A DNA stretch of 64,000 bases from the NCBI RefSeq assembly GCF_025725665.1, contig NZ_CP107009.1:558001-622000 (forward strand), in the 5' to 3' direction. A program made the position numbers and the translations under genes. The stretch is from Halomonas sp. LR3S48 (GTDB lineage: Bacteria; Pseudomonadota; Gammaproteobacteria; Pseudomonadales; Halomonadaceae). Below, piece by piece: positions 22,273 through 34,854 of the stretch; position 1 is the first letter of the stretch, and each line of letters begins with the position of its first letter. Under the pieces are notes generated by a model. The model did no database searches. It was given only the letters and a program-made list of their open reading frames with translations, and had not been told where the DNA came from.

Positions 22273-22880
22273 GCGACTGTCCGTTTCCCCCATTGGTGAT
22301 CGACTATCAGGGCCATCTGCTCGCCGGTGTCGATGAGGTCGGTCGCGGACCTCTGATCGGGGCGGTGGTGGCAGCTGCGGCAATTCTCGACCCCATGCGG
22401 CCGATCGCCGGCCTGACCGACTCCAAGAAGCTCTCGCCGCAGCGACGCGCCGACCTCGATGCCGAGATTCGCGACAAGGCGCTGGCCTTCGCCGTGGCCG
22501 AGGCGAGCCACGCCGAGGTCGACGAACTCAACATCTACCACGCCACCCATCTGGCCATGCGACGGGCGATCGATGCGCTGCCGCTGACGCCTGAATACCT
22601 GCTGGTGGACGGCAACCGCCTGCCCGGGCATCATGTTCCCGGCCAGGCGATCATCAAGGGCGACGCCCGCCATCCGTCCATCGCTGCCGCTTCGATACTG
22701 GCCAAGGTGGCCCGCGATGCCCAGATGGTGGCACTCGACGGCCTGTTTCCCGAGTACGGTTTCGCCCGCCACAAGGGCTATGCCACGCCCGAGCACCTGG
22801 ATGCCCTGGAGCGCCTCGGGCCGCTGCCCGAGCATCGCCGCACTTTCGCCCCGCTGAAGGGGCAGCTCGAGCTGCTCTAG
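22269..22880 (+). CDS. rnhB: Ribonuclease HII
   Basis: Removes RNA from RNA/DNA hybrids, including single misincorporated ribonucleotides. The 203-residue product has the active-site Asp-Glu in [12 protein letters not shown], Asp in [10 protein letters not shown], and Asp in KVARDAQM, the full type II set. It overlaps lpxB by ATGA and precedes dnaE by 43 bases, so ribonucleotide repair is expressed with the replicative polymerase subunit. Confidence 0.96.
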   Translation: MSDCPFPPLVIDYQGHLLAGVDEVGRGPLIGAVVAAAAILDPMRPIAGLTDSKKLSPQRRADLDAEIRDKALAFAVAEASHAEVDELNIYHATHLAMRRAIDALPLTPEYLLVDGNRLPGHHVPGQAIIKGDARHPSIAAASILAKVARDAQMVALDGLFPEYGFARHKGYATPEHLDALERLGPLPEHRRTFAPLKGQLELL

Positions 22881-22923
22881 TCCTGCTGTTGTGGCCCATT
22901 CACTGCCAAGCCCCGAGCCTCTT

Positions 22924-26427
<3,504 letters not shown>

Positions 26428-26450
26428 GCCTAAGAAAAGTGCCTGCGCTC

Positions 26451-26535
26451 GGTCATATGGCGTTAAAAAACGGCTTAAAATGCTCATTTACTAAAGTAAA
26501 CTCCGCTTTTGCGCCGTTTTTTGCCTTGTCTGACC
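26451..26535. terminator. Long imperfect hairpin with A6/T6 arms, bidirectional terminator-like
   Basis: From outside in: GGTCA/TGACC (26451-26455 with 26531-26535), GGC/GCC, AAAAAACGGC (26465-26474) with GCCGTTTTTT (26513-26522), AAAA/TTTT, GC/GC, and TTTAC (26487-26491) with GTAAA (26496-26500). The T6 of the right arm lets it work as a terminator for dnaE. The whole 85-base palindrome is notably AT-rich compared with its surroundings. Confidence 0.6.
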
Positions 26536-26591
26536 ATCGCTCGCCGACTTTTCGACAGGATCTGGGCTCACCACCTTGGCTGCGGGCGGCG

Positions 26592-26686
26592 CCGGGGACA
26601 GGTCGCAGCGGCGGTCCTTTTCCAGGGATGGAAAAGGTAGCGCCCAGGGATGGGTTCACAGCGCCTCCGCAGAGACCTGTCGCCGG
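26592..26686 (+). ncRNA. Candidate structured RNA: three-way junction with two AGGGAT hexaloops
   Basis: By eye this folds as follows. Closing stem: CCGG-G-GACAGGTC (26592-26604) with GACCTGTC-G-CCGG (26674-26686). Inner stem: GCGG-C-GG (26608-26614) with CC-T-CCGC (26664-26670). Hairpin A: CCTTTTCC, AGGGAT loop, GGAAAAGG (26616-26637). Hairpin B: CCC, AGGGAT loop, GGG (26643-26654), extendable by GCG/CGC. The two CAGGGATGG copies are 22 bases apart. No open reading frame of merit lies here. It could be a small RNA, part of the 5' side of accA control, or a dispersed intergenic repeat. Confidence 0.4.
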
Positions 26687-26706
26687 GAAAGCCGCTGTTT
26701 CACGCC

Positions 26707-26734
26707 TTGCGCCGCGCGTTGAGGGTGCGATAAT
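26707..26734 (+). promoter_or_regulatory. Probable accA promoter
   Basis: TTGCGC (26707-26712) and GATAAT (26729-26734), 16 bases apart, with a TG one base before the -10 (TGCGATAAT). This would give a leader of about 80 bases before accA. Confidence 0.5.
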
Positions 26735-26822
26735 GCCCGACACTCGAATTTATGGCTTCCGGGACGAACAGCGTTCATTATCCTTTTCCCGGCGACAGCA
26801 ATGACAAGGCGGCTTAGCCACT

Positions 26823-27776
26823 ATGAATCCCAACTATCTCGATTTCGAACAGCCCATCGCCGAACTCCAGGCCAAGATCGAAGAACTGCGCCTGGTCGGC
26901 AATGACAGCAAGCTCAACCTCAGCGACGAGATCGGTCGCCTGGAGGAGAAGAGCCGCAAGCTCACCGAGTCGATCTTCAGGGACCTGAGCCCCTGGCAGG
27001 TGTCGCAGCTCTCGCGTCACCCCCAGCGCCCCTATACGCTCGATTATCTTGAGCACGTCTTCACCGATTTCGACGAGTTGCACGGCGACCGCCGCTTCGC
27101 CGACGACCCGGCCATCGTCGGCGGGATCGCCCGCCTCGACGACCGCCCGGTAATGATCATCGGCCACCAGAAGGGCCGCGACGTGAAGGAGAAGGTGCGG
27201 CGCAACTTCGGCATGCCGCGTCCCGAGGGCTATCGCAAGGCGTGCCGCCTGATGGAGATGGCCGAGCGCTTCAAGATGCCGGTGCTTACCTTCATCGACA
27301 CCCCGGGCGCCTACCCCGGCATCGACGCCGAGGAGCGCGGCCAGTCCGAGGCCATCGCCTACAACCTGGCGGTGATGTCGCGGCTGAAGACCCCGATCAT
27401 CTCCACCGTGGTGGGCGAGGGCGGCTCCGGCGGGGCGCTGGCCATCGGCGTGTGCGACGAGCTGGCCATGCTGCAATACTCCACCTATTCAGTGATCTCT
27501 CCCGAGGGCTGTGCGTCAATCTTGTGGAAGAGCGCCGAGAAGGCCGCCGATGCTGCTCAGGCCATGGGCATCACTGCCGAGCGCCTGCAGGAACTGGGCT
27601 TCGTCGATACCCTGATCGAGGAGCCGCTGGGTGGCGCCCATCGTCATCCGCAGACCACCGCCGAGCGGGTCAAGGAGGCCTTGCTGGCGAGCCTCGAGCG
27701 GCTCGAGGCGATGGATACCGAGGCGCTCCTGGAGCGCCGGTATGAGCGTCTGATGAGCTATGGCGCCCCGGCATAA
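26823..27776 (+). CDS. accA: Acetyl-CoA carboxylase carboxyltransferase subunit alpha
   Basis: Alpha subunit of the carboxyltransferase half of acetyl-CoA carboxylase, the first step of fatty-acid synthesis; works with AccD, which is not in this window. The 317-residue product has the N-terminal helical segment ([17 protein letters not shown]), [31 protein letters not shown] and [12 protein letters not shown], the crotonase-fold CoA-binding region. It carries its own promoter region and overlaps tilS by 17 bases at its 3' end. Confidence 0.97.
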   Translation: MNPNYLDFEQPIAELQAKIEELRLVGNDSKLNLSDEIGRLEEKSRKLTESIFRDLSPWQVSQLSRHPQRPYTLDYLEHVFTDFDELHGDRRFADDPAIVGGIARLDDRPVMIIGHQKGRDVKEKVRRNFGMPRPEGYRKACRLMEMAERFKMPVLTFIDTPGAYPGIDAEERGQSEAIAYNLAVMSRLKTPIISTVVGEGGSGGALAIGVCDELAMLQYSTYSVISPEGCASILWKSAEKAADAAQAMGITAERLQELGFVDTLIEEPLGGAHRHPQTTAERVKEALLASLERLEAMDTEALLERRYERLMSYGAPA

Positions 27777-29067
27777 GAGAGAGTCTCTGCAAGCCCTGAT
27801 CGACGACGCCCTGGCGGAAATCCCGCCGGGGCGTGTCGTCTGGGTGGCACTCTCCGGCGGGCTGGATTCGAGCCTGCTGTTGACACTGGCCGCAGCGGCC
27901 TGCCGTCGCCATCCCCGGCCGCTGCATGCCCTGCATGTCCACCACGGCCTGCAGCCCGCCGCCGACGACTTCGAGGTCCACTGCCGGCGGCTCTGCTCGC
28001 GACTCGGCGTGCCGCTGTTCGTCGAACGTGTAGTGATCGACCGCGACGCCGGGTTGGGGCTCGAGGGAATGGCGCGTCAGGCACGCTACGACGCCTTTAT
28101 CCGCCGCATGACCCGGGGCGATACGCTATGGCTGGCCCAGCACCGCGACGACCAGGCCGAAACCTTTCTTCTCGCCGCGCTGCGCAGCAGCGGTGTGCGC
28201 GGCCTGGCAGGCATGCCGTCCGGTCGCGAGTGGCTGGGAAGGCACCTCGTCCGTCCGCTGCTCGCCTGTTCGCGGGCCGAGCTCGAAGCCGAGGCGGAGC
28301 GGCTCGGGGTTTACTGGGTCGATGACCCCTCCAACGCCGACGAGTCGCTCGACCGCAACTTCCTGCGCCACAGCGTGCTGCCGCTGCTGCAGTCGCGTTG
28401 GCCCCAGGCGGCCGAGGCGTTGGCGAGCAGTGCACGCCACGCCGCCGAGGCCGAGGCGCTGATCGAAGCGCTCGCTGAACACGACCTGGACGCCCTCGGC
28501 GGCGATCCCGCCCGCGTGCCGCTGGCGGGGCTCGTGGCGCTTGCGCCGGAGCGCCAGCGTTCACTGGTTCGCCATGCTTGTCGCCGGCTGAGGCTGGCGA
28601 CGCCACCGTCGAGCCGCCTCGCGAGCCTGCTGGCACAGCTCGAAGCTCGGCCAGATGCTCAGGTGAGAGTTGCCTGGGCTGGCGCCGAGGCGCGGATATG
28701 GCGCGGAACACTCTACCTTCGGCCGATACATGCGACCTTGAGGGCGGACTGGTGTGCCGAGTGGGATGGCATGGCCCCGCTGCCTTTGCCCTGGGGAGAA
28801 CTGCTGCACGCTGCGCTGATTCCAGCCGACGGTTGCCCGGTGGTGCTGACCCTGATGGCACGACAAGGGGGAGAGCGGCTGCGCCTGGCGGGGCGGGGAG
28901 GGCGGGATCTCAAACGTCTGCTGCAGGAAAGGGGCGTACCCCCCTGGGAGCGTGAGCGGCTGCTGGTGGCCTGGTGCGACGGTACGCCCGTGGCGGCGTT
29001 TCAACCCGATTCGGCACGCTGGCTGGCAGTGGCCGAAGGATGGCGAGCATCGGTTGTCGAGGTGTGA
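27760..29067 (+). CDS. tilS: tRNA(Ile)-lysidine synthetase
   Basis: Converts C34 of the AUA-reading isoleucine tRNA to lysidine with lysine and ATP. The 435-residue product has the PP-loop SGGLDSS near residue 30, the HHGLQ and [11 protein letters not shown] motifs, and SLDRNFLRH. It also has the C-terminal TilS domain, ending around [17 protein letters not shown]. The ATG at 27760 lies inside the end of accA (17-base overlap), and accA-tilS is a common gammaproteobacterial order. It converges on ppx with only four bases between the stops. Confidence 0.94.
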   Translation: MAPRHKRESLQALIDDALAEIPPGRVVWVALSGGLDSSLLLTLAAAACRRHPRPLHALHVHHGLQPAADDFEVHCRRLCSRLGVPLFVERVVIDRDAGLGLEGMARQARYDAFIRRMTRGDTLWLAQHRDDQAETFLLAALRSSGVRGLAGMPSGREWLGRHLVRPLLACSRAELEAEAERLGVYWVDDPSNADESLDRNFLRHSVLPLLQSRWPQAAEALASSARHAAEAEALIEALAEHDLDALGGDPARVPLAGLVALAPERQRSLVRHACRRLRLATPPSSRLASLLAQLEARPDAQVRVAWAGAEARIWRGTLYLRPIHATLRADWCAEWDGMAPLPLPWGELLHAALIPADGCPVVLTLMARQGGERLRLAGRGGRDLKRLLQERGVPPWERERLLVAWCDGTPVAAFQPDSARWLAVAEGWRASVVEV

Positions 29068-29071
29068 GGGC

Positions 29072-30046
29072 TCAGTACCGGCGTGAGATGTCTCGGGCCA
29101 GCATGTCGTACAGCACGCCTTCGCGCAGCGCACCATCGGCATAGCGCATCGTGGTCAGCTCGAACGCCTCGAAAATCGATCCGAGAATCGCCACTCCGGC
29201 GGGAAAGATACGCGCGCGGTCGGGCTTGAGTCCCTCCAGGGCGACCCGGTCGAGATGGCCGCAGTCGATCAGACGTTGGCGAAGCACCCTCAATCCGCTT
29301 CTGCTGATCTCGCCAGGTGTGCCGCCGTCGGCGGCAAGCACCGAGGCGGCCGCCTTGATGGTGCCGCTGGAGCCCAGCGCCTCGTCCCAGCCCAGTTCGC
29401 TGTAACTCACCCGGAGTGGCGCAAGCTGTGCCAGAACGTCCGCTTCGGCCTGGCTCATGCGCGCCTCGCTCAACTGGCCATCGGCGAAGTGGCGCTGGGT
29501 ATGGGTGACGCAACCGATGTCGAGGCTCTCCAATTTCAGCGGTTTCAGTTGTTCACCGACGATGAACTCGGTGGATCCTCCCCCGATGTCGACGATCAGG
29601 CGGCGGCCGTTCTCGGCCAGAGCATGGGCCGCGCCCAGGTAGATCAGGCGGGCTTCCTCCTGTCCGGGTATCACCTCGACACGACACCCCAGCAGGGCTT
29701 CGGCACGCTTAATGAAAGTCTGGCGATTGCGCGCCGTACGCAGCGCACTGGTACCCACCACACGCAGGCGCTCGGCAACCACACCCTCCAGCAGTGGGGC
29801 GAAGCGAGAGAGACATGTCATGGCGCGCTCCATCGAGGCCTCGTCCAGGCAATTGGCGGCATCGAGGCCGGCGGCCAGTTGCACCTTCTCGCCCAGTCGG
29901 GCCACGACTTGAAGCTGGCCATCGAGATAATGCGCCACCAGCAAGTGAAAGCTGTTGGACCCGAGATCGATCGCGGCCAGGCGCTGTTCCTGGGATACGC
30001 CGGAGGCGTCGCTGACGAGGTTGGGCCGTTCCGTGGGTGGGTTCAT
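29072..30046 (-). CDS. ppx: Ppx/GppA-family phosphatase (short exopolyphosphatase form)
   Basis: Member of the actin-fold Ppx/GppA family that hydrolyses polyphosphate or pppGpp. The 324-residue product has AAIDLGSNSFHLLVAHY, GTSALRTARN, EEARLIYLGA and DIGGGSTEF, and ends at EGVLYDMLARDISRRY. That is only the two-lobed catalytic core; the HD-like C-terminal domains of the roughly 500-residue E. coli and Pseudomonas Ppx are absent, and no trace of them lies downstream because tilS follows convergently. ATG at 30046; an in-frame start 36 codons earlier lacks family similarity. It is divergent from rho as in Pseudomonas, which supports the ppx name, but substrate preference cannot be read from sequence. 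Confidence 0.85.
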   Translation of the reverse strand: MNPPTERPNLVSDASGVSQEQRLAAIDLGSNSFHLLVAHYLDGQLQVVARLGEKVQLAAGLDAANCLDEASMERAMTCLSRFAPLLEGVVAERLRVVGTSALRTARNRQTFIKRAEALLGCRVEVIPGQEEARLIYLGAAHALAENGRRLIVDIGGGSTEFIVGEQLKPLKLESLDIGCVTHTQRHFADGQLSEARMSQAEADVLAQLAPLRVSYSELGWDEALGSSGTIKAAASVLAADGGTPGEISRSGLRVLRQRLIDCGHLDRVALEGLKPDRARIFPAGVAILGSIFEAFELTTMRYADGALREGVLYDMLARDISRRY

Positions 30047-30495
30047 CGAAGCATCCTGATAGCGAATGGCTAAAGGGTGCGGCGACTCCCCGAGCCTGTC
30101 AATCGCATAAGGTTGATCTATAGGGTTGCGTTCCTCGCCGGCCTTGACTAACATCGGGTCGTTCGCCTGTTCCGAATGCTTTCCGACCGCGTCGCGGTCA
30201 ACATCAAGTCGTCAGACAGCCCCTTCTTTGTCGCTCGTTGTCATGTGCCTTAGCCATGGTGGCACTTGAAACGCACCCAGGCGATGAATCCAGGTGACAA
30301 AGAAGCGCTGCTCCCTCGAACACGATACCGTGCGACGATCCCTTCGCAGAGTGGTCGTACAGCCACGAGCATCGCTCATGAGCGGCAGCTCTCCCGGGCT
30401 CTGAACGCACCCAAGCGGCGTACCGTTCTTTTATTCGCACCACTCCCACGGCCGCCGTGCCGCCACGCTGACATGAGCAACTTCCGAACGCACCG
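30047..30495 (+). promoter_or_regulatory. ppx/rho divergent region, probable long rho leader
   Basis: I find no convincing gene in these 449 bases. CTTCTTTGTC (30223-30232) is a perfect inverted copy of GACAAAGAAG (30296-30305), and GTGCC/GGCAC (30245-30249 and 30260-30264) form a smaller hairpin inside it, so the rho transcript could carry a large stem. A TTGACT at about 30144 is a possible -35, but no good -10 follows. In E. coli rho is autoregulated by attenuation in its leader. The trxA gene that often lies between ppx and rho is absent. Confidence 0.4.
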
Positions 30496-31755
30496 ATGAA
30501 TCTTACCGAACTCAAGCAAAAATCCGTGCCGGACCTTTTGGAGATCGCCCGTGAAATGGGCATCGACAACCTGGCCCGTTCACGCAAGCAGGACATCATC
30601 TTCGCTATCCTCAAGAAGCACGCCAAGAGCGGCGAGGATATCTATGGCGATGGTGTACTCGAAATCCTCCAGGACGGCTTCGGCTTCCTGCGCAGCGCCG
30701 ACAGTTCCTATCTGGCCGGCCCCGACGACATCTACGTCTCGCCGTCGCAGATCCGTCGCTTCAACCTGCGTAAGGGTGACTCGATCTCCGGCAAGATTCG
30801 TCCGCCGAAGGAAGGGGAGCGCTACTTCGCGCTGCTCAAGGTCAGCCAGATCAACTTCGACAAGCCGGAAAACGCCAAGCACAAGATCCTGTTCGAGAAC
30901 CTCACGCCGCTGTTTCCCCAGGAGCGGCTGCGCATGGAGATCGGCAACGGCTCCACCGAGGATCTCACCGCACGCATCATCGATCTCACCGCACCCATCG
31001 GCAAGGGCCAGCGTGGCCTGATCGTCTCGCCGCCCAAGGCGGGCAAGACGCTGATGTTGCAGAACATTGCCACATCGATCACGCGCAATAATCCCGAATG
31101 CCACATGATCGTGCTGCTGATCGACGAGCGCCCGGAGGAAGTGACCGAGATGTCGCGTACCGTGCGTGGCGAAGTGGTCGCCTCGACCTTCGACGAGCCG
31201 CCGGCGCGCCATGTGCAGGTCGCCGAGATGGTCATCGAGAAGGCCAAGCGCCTGGTCGAGCACAAGAAGGACGTGGTCATCCTGCTCGACTCCATCACCC
31301 GCCTGGCGCGCGCCTACAATACCGTGGTGCCGAGCTCCGGCAAGGTGCTCACCGGCGGTGTCGACGCTCATGCCCTGGAGAAGCCCAAGCGCTTCTTCGG
31401 TGCCGCGCGCAACATCGAAGAGGGCGGCAGCCTGACCATCATCGCCACCGCGCTGGTCGATACCGGCTCGAAGATGGACGAGGTGATCTTCGAGGAGTTC
31501 AAGGGCACCGGCAACATGGAAGCCCACCTGGACCGCAAGCTCGCCGAGCGTCGCGTCTATCCGGCGCTCAACATTCGCCGCAGCGGCACCCGCCGTGAGG
31601 ACCTGATCGCCTCCGAAGACGAGATGCAGCGTATGTGGATCCTGCGCAAGCTGCTCAATCCGATGGACGATACCGCCGCGACGGAATTCCTCATCGACCG
31701 CTTGAAGGATACCAAGACGAACCTCGAGTTCTTCGAAGCCATGAAGCGCCGCTAG
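30496..31755 (+). CDS. rho: Transcription termination factor Rho
   Basis: Hexameric RNA-dependent ATPase/translocase that ends transcription of untranslated RNA. The 419-residue product has the N-terminal helical domain ([18 protein letters not shown]), the cold-shock-like primary RNA site ([18 protein letters not shown]), Walker A in SPPKAGKT near residues 178-185, Walker B in [16 protein letters not shown], and the R-loop/Q-loop region ([20 protein letters not shown]). No extra insertion domain is present. The gene is closed by a very strong intrinsic terminator. Confidence 0.98.
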   Translation: MNLTELKQKSVPDLLEIAREMGIDNLARSRKQDIIFAILKKHAKSGEDIYGDGVLEILQDGFGFLRSADSSYLAGPDDIYVSPSQIRRFNLRKGDSISGKIRPPKEGERYFALLKVSQINFDKPENAKHKILFENLTPLFPQERLRMEIGNGSTEDLTARIIDLTAPIGKGQRGLIVSPPKAGKTLMLQNIATSITRNNPECHMIVLLIDERPEEVTEMSRTVRGEVVASTFDEPPARHVQVAEMVIEKAKRLVEHKKDVVILLDSITRLARAYNTVVPSSGKVLTGGVDAHALEKPKRFFGAARNIEEGGSLTIIATALVDTGSKMDEVIFEEFKGTGNMEAHLDRKLAERRVYPALNIRRSGTRREDLIASEDEMQRMWILRKLLNPMDDTAATEFLIDRLKDTKTNLEFFEAMKRR

Positions 31756-31773
31756 GTTTGATCGGCGGTGCGG

Positions 31774-31805
31774 AAAGGGGCGGCATGCTATGCTGCCCCT
31801 TTCGT
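31774..31805 (+). terminator. Strong intrinsic terminator after rho
   Basis: AAAGGGGCGGCAT (31774-31786) pairs with ATGCTGCCCCTTT (31790-31802), one G-T wobble, loop GCT, followed by C and a mixed T stretch. It ends only 25 bases before the ubiD ATG. Confidence 0.75.
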
Positions 31806-31827
31806 CGTTCCGGAAACGGGAAATGGA

Positions 31828-33327
31828 ATGAAGTACAACGACCTGCGCGACTTCATCGCCGCCCTGGAGGCCCAGGGCGAGCTGGTGCGCGTGACCGCCG
31901 AGGTGGACCCCTACCTCGAGATCACCGAGATCTGCGACCGCACCCTGCGCGCCGCCGGGCCGGCGCTGCTGTTCGAGAACGTCAAGGGCCATGACATGCC
32001 GCTGCTGGGCAATCTGTTCGGCACGCCGAAGCGGGTCGCCATGGGCATGGGCCAGGACTCGGTCGAAGCGCTGCGCGAGGTGGGCGAACTGCTCGCCTTC
32101 CTCAAGGAGCCCGAACCGCCCAAGGGCTTCCGCGACGCCTGGGACAAGTTACCGATTTTCAAGCAAGTCATGAGCATGGGGCCGAAGACGGTACGTAGCG
32201 CACCGGTGCAGCAAGTGGTACTGGAGGGCGATGACGTCGACCTCGGCCGGCTGCCGATCCAGCATTGCTGGCCCGGCGATGTCGCCCCCTTGGTGACCTG
32301 GCCGCTGGTGGTCACCCGCGGGCCGCACAAGAAGCGCCAGAACCTGGGCATCTACCGCCAGCAGAAGCTGACGAAGAACCGCCTGATCATGCGCTGGCTG
32401 TCACATCGTGGCGGTGCGCTGGATTTTCAGGAGTTCCAACAGACGAACCCCGGCGAACCCTTCCCGGTGGCGGTGGCACTGGGTGCCGACCCGGCCACTA
32501 TCCTCGGCGCGGTGACCCCGGTGCCGGATTCGCTCTCCGAGTACGCCTTCGCCGGGCTGCTGCGCGGCTCGCGCACCGAGTTGGTCAAGTGCGGCCACGC
32601 CGATCTCGAGGTGCCGGCCTCAGCCGAGATCATCCTCGAAGGCTTCATCTACCCTGACGACACGGCGCCGGAAGGCCCCTACGGCGACCATACCGGCTAC
32701 TACAACGAGGTCGACGAGTTCCCGGTGTTCACGGTGACGCGCATGACCATGCGCCGCGACGCCATCTATCACTCGACCTACACCGGAAGGCCCCCCGACG
32801 AACCGGCGATACTGGGCGTGGCACTCAACGAGGTGTTCGTGCCGATTCTGCGCAAGCAGTTCCCCGAGATCGTCGACTTCTACCTGCCGCCGGAGGGCTG
32901 CTCCTACCGCATGGCGGTGGTGACCATGAAGAAGCAGTACCCGGGGCATGCCAAGCGGGTGATGATGGGGGTGTGGAGCTTCCTGCGCCAGTTCATGTAC
33001 ACCAAGTTCGTGGTAGTGCTCGACGACGACGTCGATGCCCGCGACTGGAAGGACGTGATCTGGGCCATTACCACCCGCATGGACCCGGCCCGCGATACCG
33101 TGATGGTCGAGAACACGCCCATCGACTATCTCGACTTCGCCTCGCCGGTGGCGGGTCTGGGCTCCAAGATGGGGCTGGACGCCACCAGCAAGTGGCCCGG
33201 TGAAACCGACCGCGAATGGGGCACCCCCATCGTCATGGACGAGGCCGTCAAGGCCCGCGTCAGCGAACGCTGGAACGAATTGGGCATCAGCCTGCCCCCC
33301 CACCCCGACGACAAGAGGCTTGCATGA
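31828..33327 (+). CDS. ubiD: 4-hydroxy-3-polyprenylbenzoate decarboxylase
   Basis: Decarboxylates the prenylated 4-hydroxybenzoate intermediate of ubiquinone synthesis using prenylated FMN made by UbiX (not in this window). The 499-residue product starts [13 protein letters not shown] and contains the [12 protein letters not shown] motif that includes the catalytic acidic residues, and [13 protein letters not shown]. Length equals the E. coli enzyme. The ATG at 31828 lies just past the rho terminator; its own promoter is not obvious. The stop overlaps the flavin reductase start as ATGA, the ubiD-fre order known from E. coli. Confidence 0.96.
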   Translation: MKYNDLRDFIAALEAQGELVRVTAEVDPYLEITEICDRTLRAAGPALLFENVKGHDMPLLGNLFGTPKRVAMGMGQDSVEALREVGELLAFLKEPEPPKGFRDAWDKLPIFKQVMSMGPKTVRSAPVQQVVLEGDDVDLGRLPIQHCWPGDVAPLVTWPLVVTRGPHKKRQNLGIYRQQKLTKNRLIMRWLSHRGGALDFQEFQQTNPGEPFPVAVALGADPATILGAVTPVPDSLSEYAFAGLLRGSRTELVKCGHADLEVPASAEIILEGFIYPDDTAPEGPYGDHTGYYNEVDEFPVFTVTRMTMRRDAIYHSTYTGRPPDEPAILGVALNEVFVPILRKQFPEIVDFYLPPEGCSYRMAVVTMKKQYPGHAKRVMMGVWSFLRQFMYTKFVVVLDDDVDARDWKDVIWAITTRMDPARDTVMVENTPIDYLDFASPVAGLGSKMGLDATSKWPGETDREWGTPIVMDEAVKARVSERWNELGISLPPHPDDKRLA

Positions 33328-34103
33328 CCCCGAGGACCCTGAGCTGCCAGGTAACGGCAGTGGAGGACCTGACCCCCGACGTGTTCCGCGTGCGCCTGGA
33401 AGGGCGTGCCGAGGCCATGGCCCACGACCCGGGCCAGTATCTCGAACTCAAGCTGGACGACGAGACCTGGGTGCCGTTCTCCATTGCCAATGCGCATGCC
33501 GACGACGGTACCCTGGAGCTGCATATCCAGCACTGGCCGGAGCGCGAGAATTCCGCCCGGCTGCGCGAGTTGATCGTGGTGGCGCACCACCTGACGGTAC
33601 GCCTGCCGGGCGGCGACTGTATCCTGGATTCGACCAGCCGGCGTCCGCTGCTGCTGGTCGCCGCCGGTACCGGTTTCGCCCAGATGAAAGCCATCGTCGA
33701 GGCTTCGCTGCACGAGGCGCCGCAGCGGCCCATCGAATTGTGGTGGGCCGCCCGCGAGCGACGCGATCTCTATCTCGAGAGCCTTCCCAATGAATGGGCC
33801 GAGCAGCACGACAGCGTGTGCTTCCATGTGGTCACCGAAGTGGCGCCGGAGCCGCCGGTGACCGGTGTGCGCGTCCAGGGCCACCAGGGTCGCATCGACC
33901 AGGCGCTGGCCGCCGGGCTCGATGACGTCAGCGGGTATGACGTCTATCTTTCCGGCTCGCCGGGTATGGTCTACGCCTGCGTCGACGTACTGGCCTCGCT
34001 GGGCCTCGAGCCGTCGCGGGTCTTCTCCGATGTCTTCGCCTATGCGCCGCGCCAGCCGCTGGTACCCACCGCCGGTGTATTGCGCCGGGGAAGCGCCGGA
34101 TGA
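33324..34103 (+). CDS. fre: NAD(P)H-flavin reductase (Fre family)
   Basis: Ferredoxin-reductase-fold enzyme that supplies free reduced flavin. The 259-residue product has [20 protein letters not shown], the flavin-binding segment [10 protein letters not shown], the NAD(P)H site [14 protein letters not shown], and a C-terminal SDVFAYAP. Unusually, the Arg of the usual RPFS flavin motif is Val50 here, while the adjacent Pro, Phe and Ser are kept. It is about 25 residues longer than E. coli Fre, with a polar C-terminal tail. It is coupled by ATGA to ubiD before and to folM after, suggesting reduced flavin supply for the ubiquinone branch. Confidence 0.85.
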   Translation: MTPRTLSCQVTAVEDLTPDVFRVRLEGRAEAMAHDPGQYLELKLDDETWVPFSIANAHADDGTLELHIQHWPERENSARLRELIVVAHHLTVRLPGGDCILDSTSRRPLLLVAAGTGFAQMKAIVEASLHEAPQRPIELWWAARERRDLYLESLPNEWAEQHDSVCFHVVTEVAPEPPVTGVRVQGHQGRIDQALAAGLDDVSGYDVYLSGSPGMVYACVDVLASLGLEPSRVFSDVFAYAPRQPLVPTAGVLRRGSAG

Positions 34104-34813
34104 GCGCCGCGCCGATCCTGATCACCGGTGGCGCCCGACGCCTGGGGCGCCACTGCGCCGAGCGCCTGGCCGAGGACGGCCACCCGGTGATCGTCAGCTA
34201 TCGCCGCGAGCGGCCCGAGCTCGCGGCGCTACGCGGGCGCGGCATCGTCACCCTGCAGGCGGATTTCTCCAGCGAGGCGGGCATCCTCGACTTCATCGGC
34301 CGGCTCAAGGGCGAGACGTCCGTGCTACGTGCCATCGTGCACAATGCCAGCGACTGGGCGCCCGACAGCCAAGGCGAAGATGCCGGGGCCAACTTCGAGC
34401 GGTTGTTCCGCATCCACATGCTGGCGCCCTACCTGATCAACCTGCACTGTCGCGAGCTGCTCGAGGCGTGCGGCGAGCCGCAGCGCGACATCGTGCACAT
34501 GACCGACTACGTGGTGCAGAAGGGGTCGACTCGACATGTCGCCTACGCCGCTACCAAGGCGGGGCTCGAGAACCTGACGCTCTCCTTTGCCGCGATGTAC
34601 GCCCCGTCGATCCAGGTCAACGCCATCGCGCCGGCACTGATCATGCTGGGCGAGGGCGACGACGGAGCCTACGCCGAGAAGGCCAGGGCCAAGTCGGCGA
34701 TGGAGACGATACCGGGACCGGGTGTGATCTACCAGAGCCTGCGCTACCTGCTCGACAACCGCTACGTCACCGGCATCACGTTACCTGTCGATGGCGGCCG
34801 CCACCTCCGCTAG
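34100..34813 (+). CDS. folM: Short-chain dehydrogenase, dihydromonapterin reductase FolM-like
   Basis: SDR-family oxidoreductase, 237 residues. The dinucleotide loop is GGARRLG in LITGGARRLGRHCA, the pteridine-reductase/FolM variant rather than the classic GxxxGxG. The catalytic Tyr and Lys are in HVAYAATKAGLENL, and AIAPALIM and GITLPVDGGRHL end the fold. FolM reduces dihydromonapterin (and weakly dihydrofolate) with NADPH; the product supports tetrahydromonapterin-dependent hydroxylases. Assignment to FolM over other pteridine-type SDRs rests on these motifs. It overlaps the preceding reductase by ATGA, forming a ubiD-fre-folM unit. Confidence 0.82.
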   Translation: MSAAPILITGGARRLGRHCAERLAEDGHPVIVSYRRERPELAALRGRGIVTLQADFSSEAGILDFIGRLKGETSVLRAIVHNASDWAPDSQGEDAGANFERLFRIHMLAPYLINLHCRELLEACGEPQRDIVHMTDYVVQKGSTRHVAYAATKAGLENLTLSFAAMYAPSIQVNAIAPALIMLGEGDDGAYAEKARAKSAMETIPGPGVIYQSLRYLLDNRYVTGITLPVDGGRHLR

Positions 34814-34854
34814 AATACTCCTCCCCCCTGATAACTCGTGAACGAGGAGCCAAC

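Noticed and set aside
26439..26804. Plus-strand open frame of 121 codons in the dnaE-accA gap
   Set aside because: It runs across the long palindrome and the structured AGGGAT element, has no good ribosome site, and its translation looks like non-coding sequence.
30047..30495. Remnant of trxA between ppx and rho
   Set aside because: I looked for the WCGPC active-site coding pattern and thioredoxin-like stretches in the forward frames and found none.
30204..30626. Minus-strand open frame of 140 codons in the rho leader
   Set aside because: It begins inside rho coding sequence on the other strand and crosses the inverted repeat; no ribosome site or family features.
31758..31794. ubiD promoter overlapping the rho terminator (TTGATC ... 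TATGCT)
   Set aside because: The spacer would be 25 bases, too long for sigma70; TATGCT is explained by the terminator stem.
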